Source: Typhlomys cinereus
Lineage: Eukaryota > Chordata > Mammalia > Rodentia > Platacanthomyidae
DNA length: 64,000 nt
Assembly (NCBI GenBank): GCA_023101885.1
Contig: JALPQD010000395.1
Span: 1,126,001 to 1,190,000 of the forward strand
Direction: 5' to 3'
Shown: positions 20,891 to 32,100 of the stretch, piece by piece
How positions within the stretch are numbered: position 1 is the first letter of the stretch
How the letters are laid out: every line of letters starts with the position of its first letter
Translations under genes and position numbers: made by a program
Notes under the pieces: generated by a model
Databases searched by the model: none
Told to the model about the DNA's origin: nothing
Seen by the model: the letters and a program-made list of their open reading frames with translations, nothing else

Positions 20891-22434
20891 CCTACCTGCC
20901 CGTCTGTCCCATACTGTGCCACTTCGTGACTGGCCCCCACGCAGGTGTGCAGAGGACCCGCCATGTTCCGTGTCCCCACCTCTCGCAGCTGACACTCCCC
21001 GCGGCCCAGCCATAGGCCTAGGGTCCTTCATGAACCCTTTTGATCTCTGTAGGAAACTTCATTAGCATGGGGAAACTGAGGCTAGAGAAAATGTTCCACT
21101 TCACAGACGCCGCAAATCACAGACGAGGAGGCCACTGTCAGAAGCTCAGGACCTGATCCCAGGTCACCTGGCTTCCAGATCAGCACCCCCCTCCCCTTCC
21201 CTTCCCCCCGCTTCCCTGGGGCCATCTGGGCAGCAGGAGAGCTCTCTCAGGTCAAGGTAGTGGTGAGGATATGGCCAGACCATTTGACTCCAGGGGTCCT
21301 GCTCACGGGAGACGAGAGTCTACTGACCCGTCCCGTGGGCTGGGGTCCAGCGGGGAGACCAGGCCACAGCGGCTGCCTCTTGGGTGGGGTCATGGGCATC
21401 GAGTGCAGGTGAAGCTCTCCCGAGCCACACACCAGCTGTTCCACCTGGGCTGGGCACCGGGCTCTGCCTGGGTACCATCTGGGCGTGAGGACCCCAAGCT
21501 TACTCCACCGGCCTCGTGCCAAGGGGAGCTGACAGAGCTGCAGTCCCTTCCACAGTGCCCGAGCTGCTGCCAGGAATGTAAAAAACAGAACCAGATGCCT
21601 CTCTGAGCCACCCCGCAGGAGCCTCCGTCCAAACACAGGCGCTTCCTCTCTGCTGCCCCCTGGCTGCCGCCTCTGGCTCCCCTACGCTGCAGGTGACAGA
21701 CCCCCCTAGAAGCCACCAGCCGGTAGATTTCCTTCTCCAAATTGTTCCCTCTTTCCAGCCCAGCCTCTGCCTGTGACCCAGGCTGTGGACTCCCTGGGGA
21801 TCCACACTCCCAGCCGCCTCATCCCTCCCGGTGCCTGACAACCCCCTTCTCTCCCTCCCCAGCTCCCTTTTCTTTTCCCAAGAGGCCGTGGCCTTTGCCA
21901 GTCTCTGTTGGGGGGGATGCTCCTGCAGAGGAAACGAGCCCCCGGCTGTGCTCTGAGGCAGGTGACTCATGTCACCTCCCTGGCCCAGCAGAGCAGTCAG
22001 GAGGGAGCTGGGGGAGGGACTCCGGCTCTGCTGGTCTGCTCAGTGGCTTAAGATCCCAAGGGAACCAGGAGGGGCAAAGACCCGGCTCTAGGGCCACAGA
22101 GTGCCTCCCAAGCCCTCATTCCCACTGGCCCTCCATGCCACCCTAGAGAATGGTGGGTGAAGGGGAGACTGAGCATGTGTGGGCCTCAGTTTCCCACCTG
22201 GACACCAAGGAGGCCGAGCCGTCTGGCTGGCAGCAGTTCTTCCCGTTCTGACACCGCAGGATTCTAGACCAGGCCCCCCCCCTTCTGCTCCACCCTATCC
22301 CCATCTCTGTCACTAAGGGAAATGAAAAAAGAAAAAGAGGGAGAGAGAGAGAGAAAAAAAAAAAACCCACCACCCACCCCATCTAATCCTTCGCAGGCTT
22401 ATACCACGCAGCTCAGCTTCTTGCTTGGTTCCTC
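20891..22434. other. Intergenic unique sequence
   Basis: No gene. A purine run (gaaaaagagggagagagagaga) at 22322-22367. A long GC-rich open frame on the minus strand at 21500-21970 lacks any family similarity. Confidence 0.35.
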
Positions 22435-22650
22435 TGGGGGATGATGGAAATGTGAATTTAAATAGAGTTATGTTGAAAGAACATTACCCCCGCGGTCCCA
22501 GCAGGGAGAAGCCCTGCCGAGGCGCCGAGGCGGCCGGGGCCGGCGTGTTTCTGAACAAGGCCAGCACCTTTGGACAATTACAATCAGGACAGCTTGATTA
22601 GTCCTCCTTCCCATCCCGTCCTTCCCAGGAAGCTCCTTAATAGCTAGCCA
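22435..22650. promoter_or_regulatory. Candidate conserved intergenic element
   Basis: GAATTTAAATAGAG, GAACATTACCC, GGACAATTACAATCAGG, GCTTGATTAGTCC and CCTTAATAGCTAGCC in a repeat-free block split by a CG-rich centre (ggcgccgaggcggccgg). CAATTACAATCAG looks like a homeodomain cluster. Inferred. Confidence 0.4.
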
Positions 22651-23265
22651 CTTTCTCTGGGGGCACTGGGGCTGGCTGCTGGGGGACCCGTTGCCAGGAG
22701 GCACCATAATGCCCTCTCGGGAGCCGGCTCCCGTGCCCAGTGAGGGCAGCCACTCGCCCGGGATAGGATTAGCATGGGCTGTCGTCTGTTCTAAGCTGAG
22801 GCTTTGGACACATGGCTTGGCAGAATGGAGCTGGGGTGATGATCAGGGAGCCCGGGGAAACCCTGTTTCCGCAGGTAGGCTGTGTCCTGGTGGTCCCACA
22901 GTGCCTGAGCACACGAGATTCAGAGCAGGGCACTGCTGATGCCCAGTGCAGCTGGGTACTCGGGCAGGGCTGTGCGAAATGCTCAATAGAGACCATCCTC
23001 AGTAAACCCTGCGGGGAGAGCCAGGGGCTGGGAAGGTGGTATTACAGCCCGAGAGATGGGCTGGCTGGAACCGAGCCCTGGGTGGCTGCAGAGAGACTGT
23101 GGAGAAGATGGGACAGGAGGAGATGACGGGTGTCGTCTGACCCCAGCTGGTAGAGACTGGCACAGGTCAGTTTCTGGATGAACAGACCTGTGAGGCCTGA
23201 CAGCAAAGAGGAGAGCCTGTTGCGGGGTACAGTTCCAGACATTCCTTTGACCCTAAAAGTTGTGC
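22651..23265. other. Intergenic unique sequence
   Basis: No gene recognised; ends against the GAT/GGT array. Confidence 0.35.
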
Positions 23266-23267
23266 TG

Positions 23268-24264
23268 GAGATGGTGATGATAATGGCAATGATGATGATA
23301 GTACAAATGGTGATAGTGATGATGATGATGGTGATAGTGATGATGATAATGGTGATGATGATGATGGTGGTGATGGTGGTGATGATGATGATGGTGATGA
23401 TGATGATGGTGGTGATGATGGTGGTGATGATGATGGTGATAGGCGTGGTGGATGGTGATGGTAGTGGTGGGTGGATGTGAGTGATGTGGATGAGTGATGT
23501 GGTGGTGATGGTGGTGATGGTGGTGGTGATGGGTGCTGGTGAGATGGGTGGTGGATGTGTGATGGTGTGAGGGTGTGTTGATGATGGTGGTGGATGTGTG
23601 TGATGGGGGTTGGTGGTGATGGTGGGATGTGTGGTGGGTGTGATGGTATGGTGTGATTGTGTGGTGGTGGTGATGGTGAGGGGTGGGTGATGATGGTGGA
23701 TGAGTGGTTGGTGGTGTGGTGAGGGTGGTGGTGGTGATGATGGTGATGGTGGTGATGTGATGATGGTGATGGTGGTGGTGATGATGATGATGGTGATGAT
23801 GGTGATGGTGATGGTGGTGGTGATGATGATGATGGTGATGATGGTGGTGATGATGATGATGGTGATGATGGTGATGGTGATGGTGGTGATGATGATGATG
23901 ATGGTGATGATGGTGATGGTGATAGTGGTGATGATGGATGTGGTGATGGTGGTGGTGGTGATGATGGTGATTATGGTGGTGGTGATGGTGATGATGGTGA
24001 TGGTGATGATGATGGATTTGGTGATGGTGGTGGTGATGATGATGGTGGTGATGATGGTGATTATGGTGGTGGTGATGGTGATGGTGGTGATGGTGATGAT
24101 GGTGGTGGTGATGATGGTGATGGTGGTGGTGATGATGGTGATGGTGATGGTGGTGATGGTGATGGGTGATGGTGGTGGTGATGGTGATGGTGGTGGTGAT
24201 GATGATGATGGTGATGATGGTGATGGTGGTGATGGTGATGATGGTGGTGATGGTGATGGTGATA
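23268..24264 (+). repeat. Large GAT/GGT trinucleotide array (about 1 kb)
   Basis: Runs of gatgatgat and ggtggtggt in mixed higher-order order. 23537-24264 has no C on the + strand (728 bases, by eye). A larger unit repeats: gattatggtggtggtgatgg occurs twice with a 90-bp spacing (tta at 23971 and 24061). Translation gives only poly-Met/Val or poly-His and is not a gene. Confidence 0.95.
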
Positions 24265-24659
24265 CTCAGCTTTGGTGGCAGGTTTGGGGGTCAAGGTCTT
24301 CACTCCCCTTCTTTCTGCTCTCCCACAGCAGGGAACCATCCTTGTGACACCAGAGGAGACGCTGAGAGCAGAGGCCAGGGGTCTCACTCACACACGTTTA
24401 TCCACTCACAGCCGAGCCCCTACCACGTGCCAGAACCTAGCACAGCCCTTCCTTATAGCCCTGAGCAAAGCCCAGTCTCTCTGCTGGGTTGTGTCGGGAT
24501 CTGGGGCACGGGGAGGGAGGTCACCCCACATCCTCAGGTGCAGAGAAGCCAGGCAGATCGGGGCTCAGCGAGGCCAAGGCTGAACATTCCCACAGACGCT
24601 GGGCTCCAGGCAGTGTGGGAAAGGATGCGGAGCTGCAGGCAAGGCCGGGCTGGCCAAGG
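24265..24659. other. Intergenic with MIR trace
   Basis: 24385-24480 (cacagccgagcccctaccac, gtgccagaacctagcac) resembles a MIR core. No gene. Confidence 0.4.
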
Positions 24660-24830
24660 GGGATGGGGCATCTAAAGGTGGTCCTGCCCTTTGACTCCAT
24701 GATTCTCTTCCTGGGAATCCATCTAAGGAAATAATTAGCGAAGCCGTTTGCTGTGTGCTATTTGTCAACGCCTGCAAAGTGGAAATAAATGTCCAAAACT
24801 AAAGGAGATTCACAAACATGCGCCTCTACC
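24660..24830. mobile_element. Old L1 3'-region fragment
   Basis: gccctttgactccatgattc, cttcctgggaatccatctaa, ggaaataattagcg, caaagtggaaataaatgtcc follow the old L1 string (caattctactcctaggtat..aaagtggaaacaacccaaatgtcc). Confidence 0.6.
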
Positions 24831-26234
24831 CTTCTAATTCTGGAGGCTCTAGACTCCCACGCGAATGGGGTCCTCTGTTCCCTCAGCTGTGAATGGGGTA
24901 ATAGTAATCAGCAACAGGTTCGCGTGCCCCCTCACCATCCAGAGCCTGGACCCTCTGTGTGCATCCCTGAAGCCCACAGCTGGACTGTGACGCCAGAGGA
25001 GAGACCGAGCGCAGAAGTAGGGCGGGGGGACCAAGCGCAGAAGTGGGTCGGGGGGAGCAGGGAGTCTTCACTCACACACATGGTCACCCACTGACAACCT
25101 GGCCCTGACCCAAAGTTTGCAAGTAAAAGTGAGGCTTGGAACGTGCAGGAACATGGGCCCCTTCCCCCGTGATGCAGTATGTTGTGTGGCCGGATCTGGT
25201 TCCACCTCTTCAGTCTCAGACCCTCCTTCGCATCCAGGACATGGATGTCATGTGGTCCTAACGGTGCTGGATGCTCAGCGGCAGTGGGTGCTACCAACAT
25301 CAGTTAGGTTAGAATTCACTGGCATTTGCCAGAAGCAGTGCTGGCCAAGTCCACGTACCAGTGCTTCAGCCGCCAGCTGCTCTAGCTAGAAACGACTGGG
25401 AAGTACTGGATGTGACCCTGTGCCTCTGTCCTGCTCAGCGGGAGTCCCCTGCCCACGAGGTGGGCGTCTGAAAGGTTCAGCAGGTAGAGGGTGCAACTCA
25501 GTGCCTTCATTAGAGGTCCAAGGGCTTCCAGCCTCTACTACCCAGTGACCACTCCACATCCTTACAGGAGGCCTGACCTCCCATATGACCCAGTCAGAAG
25601 AGAATCACTGTTCACGCCCCCCTGCTCCCCCTTCCTCCTCTGCAGGAAGTGACCCTGTCCACCTGTGTCAGGCCTCAGCCTTGCCCTCTCCCCTTGTCTC
25701 CTCTGCTCTCCGGCTCTCCTGTGGCTTGTGGAGAAAGCAGAAAGCATTCCACATTGCTGTGTTGATCTCCAGCTAGTGGAACTAGTTTGGAAACTTTCTC
25801 AGGGGAGAAAGTAAGTCTTTGGAAGACATGGGGGGGTGGTTAGAATCTTGCCCTGGTCCCTTTCCTGTACTTCCTGTCAACTGTGATGAGTCGCTCTACT
25901 TTTCCAAACCTGCCTCTAGCCATGACGGATGAATACTTCCAACACCGTGTGATGGACACGAGGTCCTTCCCCTGTGCTTGGCTTCAGTCAGGCCTCCTGG
26001 TTCCTTCCATATTTGCCCACCTGTCCCCTGTCCACCGCGTGCACTCTAGCTGGGCTAACAGCGGCGGCCTCCTCACGGGCCCTGTCTCCCACACGCCCCA
26101 GAAGCCAGTGCTCAGGGTGACAGCTCAGGGTGACAGCCCAAAGGAACCCGCCCAAATGGCCGCCGGATGTCGCCCACCACGGCCTGCACACCCGTGGCTC
26201 CCCACCGTTTCCTGTCCCACTGCTGCATGATACA
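24831..26234. other. Intergenic unique sequence
   Basis: No gene. Direct repeat agcgcagaagt(a/g)gg at 25009 and 25034, and a MIR-like trace at 24879-24910. Confidence 0.35.
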
Positions 26235-26467
26235 GGATCCAGACAACTGAGGGCAACAATTCTTGGCCTACAGCTTCAGGTTACTGACCATTACGATGGC
26301 GGGAGTTCAGCCAGAGGGGACCGGGGACCACCATACCCATGGGAAGAGAGTGGGGGAGGCACACCTTCTAGCTTACCAGTCTACTGGATTCACCAGCGTG
26401 CGCTTTCTCCCTCCCTCCTTCCCTCTCTCCTTCTCTCCCTCCCTCCTTCCCGCCTTCTCTGTCTCTG

Positions 26468-26508
<41 letters not shown>

Positions 26509-26936
26509 CACCTCTCTAGGAGGTGGTCCCGCCCACCATGGGCGGGGTCTTCCTGTGTCAATCAGATCATTTTCCGCAGGCTTGCTCCGGGCTTGCCTTC
26601 CCTACATACTTCTTTTTTTAAAATTTTTTATTTATTATTTATTCAATTGTGCATGTATGCGTGTGTGTGTGTGTGGTGTGTGTGTGTGTAGAACCATGGA
26701 CGCCTCCACCTCCTTGTTTACTCTGCCCCGGGATTCACAGGCTCCGCCCTACCAGGACCAGAAACGCAGGCCGCCCCTGCTTCTGCTGGCGTCTATACGT
26801 GGGGTCTAGGATCCGAACTCAGGACCTTCGGCCTGCAAGGCAGAGGCTTAACCCCTGAGCCACCTCTCCAGCCCCCACTACATACTTCTTTACAGGTGTG
26901 TTCGATTCTCAATTGTCATTAGACACCTGTATGCAA
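26235..26936 (+). mobile_element. Interspersed repeat, copy D, interrupted by a SINE
   Basis: Left part 26235-26615 (caattcttggcctacagctt, ccgcccaccatgggcggggt, caggcttgctccgggcttgc) and right part 26878-26936 (ttacaggtgtgttcgattct, cattagacacctgtatg) belong to the same family as copies A-C. A (CT)n-rich stretch lies inside at 26405-26510. The young SINE at 26616 splits it. Confidence 0.65.
26616..26877 (-). mobile_element. Young B2-like tRNA SINE nested in older repeat
   Basis: Antisense copy with a perfect 14-bp target-site duplication ctacatacttcttt at 26602-26615 and 26878-26891, inside the older repeat. It lacks the cacggacgaattcgggaaccac segment after the (TG)n, so gtagaaccatggacgcc is continuous. 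Confidence 0.95.
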
Positions 26937-28235
26937 TGAGTTCACACTACAATCGGTGTAAGAGTCAGACTCGTCCCTGCCCTTGCAGCAGCCCGTTCTT
27001 TCCTTCTCTGGCCTCAGCCTGTCTCCTGAGCTCCAGCCACAAGGCTTGGTGCCAGGGCCCCACACATGCCAACCTTGCTCCTGCCTCAGGGCCTTTGTGC
27101 CACTCCTCCCTGGGCCTGGAGTTTCTCCCTCAGCTCCTCCAGGAGGCGCTCCTGAGCCATAACCTCTCTCCCAGCACGCTCGCGGTCTCTGGAGGGGCTG
27201 TCCAGGCTGCTGTCCCCGACCTTTGGGAAACAACACTGTTTTATTCCCCCCACTCCACCACCACCCCCCACCCCGAGCCCTCACCATCCAGGGTAGCTCA
27301 TCTCACCAGAATGGAACTCCACATGTTGAAGGACTGGACGTGGGCGGGAGGGGAGCCGTGAGAGAGTGAGCTCTGTTCCCCAGGGACTTCCAGAAGGACC
27401 TAAGGCCACAGGCTGCTCCCAGCACTGAGGGGCTCTGCTAGGGGTTGGCTGTGAGGTCGGCGTCTTATCAAATGAGTGACATTCAGGGTGCATCAGGATC
27501 CCTGCACCCCGAAGTCTAGGGGGAGACGCAACCCAGTCAGCCACACCTTAGCAATTCTACCTGTGGGACAGCAAGATGAGCAGGATAAGGTTCCCACTGT
27601 TCCCAGGAAGATTCGGGTGAGGGGCTTGGATTTACCCTGCTGGTGGGGATTGGGCAACACAGCTGGCGAGAAGGGGAGGGGCCGGCTGAGAAGCCAGAGG
27701 TGATTGGCGTGCCCTTCTACCCCACGGACACATTTCTGAGGGTTAACCCAGGCAGCAACATCCAGGCTCCAATGATTGCTGAGCTGTCCCCCCCAGTTTT
27801 AAGGGCTTTAAGACAGTCCCCCCCCCCCCCGCCTGTGACACGCAGAGGGAGTGCACCCATAAGGCAGAGCTTTCCCTAGGGACAGACATCCCCCTCTGCA
27901 GGTTCCTTGCTGAATGAGGACAGGCAAGGAGAGTAGCATGCAGGACTGGAGTGTAGAGCATATCTGTGGGGTGACCAAGGACGGGATAATGAGCACCGGA
28001 TGCACCAGGCAGGCACATTGTCCTCCCCATCTCTCCCCGAGACCCTGGCAGGGATGCAGGTGCTCAGACCCCACAGCCTGCTGGTGAGGATGTGTAACGG
28101 AGCAGATGTCGTGGGAAGCAATGTCTGTTTCTTATGCAGTCACGCTTTCTCCCACTCTGTGTGCCCAGTGTCCACGCGTACGTGTCCAGGGGGCGTGCCT
28201 GGGGGTGTGTGTGCAATATGTAAAGCACTGCTCTT
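26937..28235. other. Intergenic unique sequence
   Basis: No gene recognised; a C-run at 27819-27831. Confidence 0.35.
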
Positions 28236-28390
28236 CACAAAACAGGCCAGGTGTCCATCAACATGAGGAAAGCCAACAGTGACAGACAGGCATAGATGAC
28301 ATACTGTGGTCAATAACAAGGGCAGAGCCACACGCCCACACAGAAGGACGAGTCGCTCAGGTGTAATGACGAGCAAAAGAAAGCAGGGCC
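28236..28390. mobile_element. Old L1 3'-region fragment
   Basis: aggccaggtgtccatcaaca, tgacatactgtggtcaataa, and cgctcaggtgtaatgacgag match the old L1 order (aaatgtccatcaactg..tggtatatcc..). Confidence 0.5.
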
Positions 28391-28419
28391 CTCAGCACAG
28401 ACAAGGAGAGCCGAAGATG

Positions 28420-28680
28420 AAGCTCAGTCAGTAGTGTTCGTCTCACATGCATGAAGTTTGGGGTTTGATCCCCAGCACGCATAAACTAGGCGTGGTGGTG
28501 TGTGCCTGTGACTGCACGCAGGAGGCGGAGGCATGGGATCAAGCTTGATGTCATTCTAGGCTATAAAACAAGCCAACCTGGGATACCATGAGACCTTATC
28601 TCCAAAAAGGAAGGAACGGAAGAGAAGGAGAGGAGGGGAGGGGTGGGAAAGGGAAGAGAGGAAAGGAAAGGAAGAGAAGC
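28420..28680 (+). mobile_element. B4-type SINE with purine-rich tail
   Basis: gatgaagctcagtcagtagt, tttggggtttgatccccagc, then a B1 body ggcgtggtggtgtgtgcctg, aggaggcggaggcatgggat. Followed by a (GGAA/GGGA)n tail to about 28680. Confidence 0.85.
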
Positions 28681-28926
28681 TATCTACCCTGACAGAACCT
28701 GGAATCTCGGTTCCCTCTGAGGGAGTGTGATCAGGAAGGAGATGGAAAGGTCCTACGTGTTGACTGACAGGGTGAATGAAATCTCCTGAGGTCTGTCCAT
28801 GTGGGGCAGGAAGCTGGCTGTCAGTGAAGCATCCGTGAGCAACAGATGTACCTGATGTTTCCCATCGAGACCCTCCCAGTGACCCAGGAATCGCGAGGGT
28901 CTGACTTCCAGACCCCAGAACCCATG
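28681..28926. other. Intergenic unique sequence
   Basis: No gene recognised; bounded by an A-run at 28929-28944. Confidence 0.35.
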
Positions 28927-29205
28927 TCAAAAAAAAAAAAAAAAAGCTTGGGCATATTGACAAGCACTTGCGATCCCAGTGCTGGAGAGACAAATGGAGA
29001 TCCCCGGCTCACTGCCCAGCCTGTCTCAAATTTGGCTGGCCCCAGATCCCGGCGAGAGAGCCTGTCTCAAAAAACAGGGAGGATGGCACCTAGGAACAAC
29101 ACTCAAGGCTGATCTCTGCCCTCCGTGGGCATGTGCACACGCATGTGCACACGCACCTGCACCCTCCCAAACATGCACACACACCCACATGCTCGCATGC
29201 ACAAA
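28927..29205 (+). mobile_element. B4/B2-like SINE remnants
   Basis: Poly(A), then gcacttgcgatcccagtgct, gagacaaatggagatccccg, ctgtctcaaaaaacagggag and a CA/TG-rich tail (gcacacgcatgtgcacacgc). Diverged. Confidence 0.6.
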
Positions 29206-29935
29206 AGATCTGTATGTCTTAATCCATGCAAATTTGACTTCGTTATTGTCTGAAGTTAAAAGGCAAAAACAAACTCGAGTGGACCAGCAGGAAGGAGCTT
29301 TTGTTTACAACCCTGGAGGGAGGAGGAGGCTAGGTATCCACAACAAAACAAAACCCAGAACAAAGATATACAAAACCCACGGCTAAACCCCTCCACCCAT
29401 CCCCCCAGAATGAGGGAAATCAGCAAAGAAACAGACCAGAAACGGGACACAAGCCATGTGACCCAAGGGCATTGTCTGTCTCTGGGTTTCATGGCCCAGG
29501 AGCTGCAAGAAGGGGGATGACGGGAACTTGGTGGGGGGGGGACTAGACATGGTATAAAGCCCAGGCTATGTCCTCAGCAAAGCGGAGATGAGGAATAATT
29601 CTCTCCACGGGGGAAAAAAGAGAGAGGACAAGGAAAACCCCCACGGATGCACACACGGGCTTGTTCTTGTGGATGCTTTAGATCTGAATTTATTCCACAT
29701 GTAAGATTGGAACTTAAAGTCTCCTGGGTTTGGAGGGTCCTCGGGCACCTTGCGGAGGATCTAAAGTAGAGTCCTCCAGGGGAGGGAAAACTCCATTTTG
29801 GAACACAGCCGATTCCCACAGATAAGGCTCTGAGGAAGTGGGAACCTTACACCAAAATTGCAATACATGTGGCAAAACATGCCCTGCTCGGTGAGGGCCA
29901 GAGCAACAGATGGGGGGGGCTTGGAGGAGGGGACT
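29206..29935. other. Intergenic unique sequence
   Basis: No gene recognised. Confidence 0.35.
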
Positions 29936-30040
29936 CTGGTGTGTGCTGGTGTCTGTTAATCTCAACACTTGGGAGGCAAATACAGGGGGGATCTCAGGCA
30001 ACTTCAAGGCCGGCCTGACTCAAAAATCAAAAATCAAACC
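29936..30040 (+). mobile_element. B1 SINE fragment
   Basis: ctggtgtctgttaatctcaa, cacttgggaggcaaatacag, caaggccggcctgactcaaa, then aaaatcaaaaatcaaacc: a diverged B1. Confidence 0.65.
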
Positions 30041-31350
30041 AATATGAAAGCATGAAGAGAAAGCTCTGCCTGTGCATGCATAGCTGCTCTTCCTCAGATC
30101 CTCCCCACCTTATTTTTTGAGCCATCACACTGACCCTGGATCTGTGTTTTGTGAGGACCCGCCAGGCAGCAGGCCTCAGGGATCCATCTGTCGCCCACTC
30201 CCTCCCCCCGCCCCCTGGCCCCGAGCCAGGGTTACAGCCACAGGCTGCCACGCACTCAGCTTTCCTGTGGGTGCTTGTGCGGCAAGAACTTTACCCAGCA
30301 AGCCAGCTTCCCACCCTGCGGACCCTCCAGTCTCCACGGCGAAAGCGTGTACCGGAATGTTCTATGGAATCAGCTTTTCTTCTTAAGAGGGATTCTGTTA
30401 AATGTTTAAAATGACACTTTCTCTTCCTGCTCCATATTAGCCATCCCCCAGTCCCCTGGAGAGGTTGTGTTGGAGGATCTGGGTGCAGCGCTAGGGACGG
30501 AAGGGACAGGCGTGGCCCCTGCCACCCACAGGTCAACCTCGGCATGAACTTCTCTGAGGACCCTTGACAGACTCCCCAGGAAATGTCACACGTGGTATCC
30601 CAGCATCCTGGTGGGCTTGGGGCACAGACTTGGGGCACAGACTTGACTCCCACTCGAGGCAAATCCACTGGAAGACCCGTGTAAGCACATGCGCCAGCTC
30701 CCCCCCCCAATCCTTGCCTTTGACGGTCGTCTCTGGTCTGCCATCATTGCTGTGTTGACAAAGCAAAATAAAAAAAATAAAAAGAAAGAAAGAAATCCAC
30801 CCTGTCACTCGCCCCCCCCAAACCCCACCAGGCTTGGCAGCCCCCGCCCCGCCCCTGCCTTTGTATTATGGGTTTATGTCAAGGTATGTTGGATTCTAAA
30901 TTAAATGTCAGCCCACTGTACATTTCTGGCTCCAGTGCAGAAAATGAGGAGCAGGCGCTGGAGACTATCCAGCTGTTCCGCTCCCCGCGCCTAACCGCAA
31001 GGGTGACAAGCCCATTGCGACGCTGGGCCTGTGCCTTCCCATGCCGCGGGAAGCCAGGATGAATTTCTTCTTAATGATAAATGTGACTGTCAGAGGTAAG
31101 TTGAAACAGCTTTGCAGAAAGAGTAGTGTGCGCCCTGGGCAGTTCAGGCAGAGGTGGGTGGATGAGGGCCAGAGGTCCCGACCCCCTGGACAGCTGAGCC
31201 TCAGGCCCCCAAGAGACAGACACATTTGGCATGCAGACCATGTTGGCTGAGCCCCGGTTCAACGGTGCTCACTTGCCGGGAGTCCCAGGCCCACCATGAG
31301 AGATGGAAGGGGGGGCATTTCAGAGGAGAGCCCGGCTTCTGTAGGGCACG
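30041..31350. other. Intergenic unique sequence
   Basis: No gene. AT-rich patches at 30866-30920 (tattatgggtttatgtcaag, ctaaattaaatgtcagc) and 31060-31100 (cttcttaatgataaatgtg) could be small conserved elements. An (AAAT/AAAG)n bit at 30765-30795. Confidence 0.35.
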
Positions 31351-31354
31351 GCCC

Positions 31355-31475
31355 AGGGTTCCAATCCTGATCCTAACAATTGCCTGTGTGATTTTGGTCA
31401 AGGTATTTAATCTATCTGAGCTTCACTTGTGTCTTTATCTAACAACATCCACAGGTGCTTGGAAACATGAAAGAC
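31355..31475 (+). repeat. MIR-type SINE
   Basis: tccaatcctgatcctaacaa, ttgcctgtgtgattttggtc, aaggtatttaatctatctga, gcttcacttgtgtctttatc: clear MIR 5' half. Confidence 0.75.
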
Positions 31476-31554
31476 GACGTTATTGTGAATGGATGGCATT
31501 CAGCACATGGGGGGGAGGGGATGTGAGCTGCATCTTTTAATTTTCGGGTGAGTG

Positions 31555-31802
31555 TGTGGTGCAGGCACACGTCGTGCACCCCTGTGTGCGAGGACATCAG
31601 TTAACTTCTCTGTCACTCTCCGTCTCGTTCCCCGGGGACGGTCTCTCTGAACCTGGAGTGAGGCCAGCAGCTAGCCGATCCCAGCCCTCCTCCTGTTCCT
31701 GCCTCCTGCAGGCACAGCCAGCCACACGAACGCTAGGATCTGAACTCCGATCCCCATGTTTGCAGGCCAAGCACTCTTGACTCCTGAGCCATGGCTGCAG
31801 CC
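31555..31802 (-). mobile_element. Old B2-like SINE, antisense
   Basis: gtgaggccagcagctagccg, gctaggatctgaactccgat and the head complement gagccatggctgcagcccc. Diverged. Confidence 0.55.
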
Positions 31803-32100
31803 CCATGCCCTCTCTGAACCTCACTTTCCTTACTGAACAAAGAAGGGAGAATGTGGTGTTGTCTCCTTCACAAGACACTCAGAGGAACCTTTGAGTCCAT
31901 GATTCCATATCCCCCGCCACACACACAGGGGAATGTTACAGGCACGTATGGCCTGCAAGCTCCTGGGATCCGTATGTCTCCCCCTCAGTGTTGGAACTAC
32001 AAACATGTATGACCATGCTGGGTTTTTACAGATTTGAACTCAGGTCTTCATGCTTGTACAGCGAGTGCTTTTTATCCGTTGAGCCATCTCCCTGTGCCCC
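31803..32100 (-). mobile_element. MIR trace, then diverged SINE, antisense
   Basis: 31805-31870 (ctctgaacctcactttcctt) is MIR-like. 31920-32100 ends atttgaactcaggtcttcat and tgagccatctccctgtgccc, an antisense B2/B3-like head. Confidence 0.55.

Noticed and set aside
23700..24387. Long open frames encoding Met/Val-rich (+) and poly-His (-) proteins.
   Set aside because: They are translations of the GAT/GGT tandem array and have no flanking exon structure.
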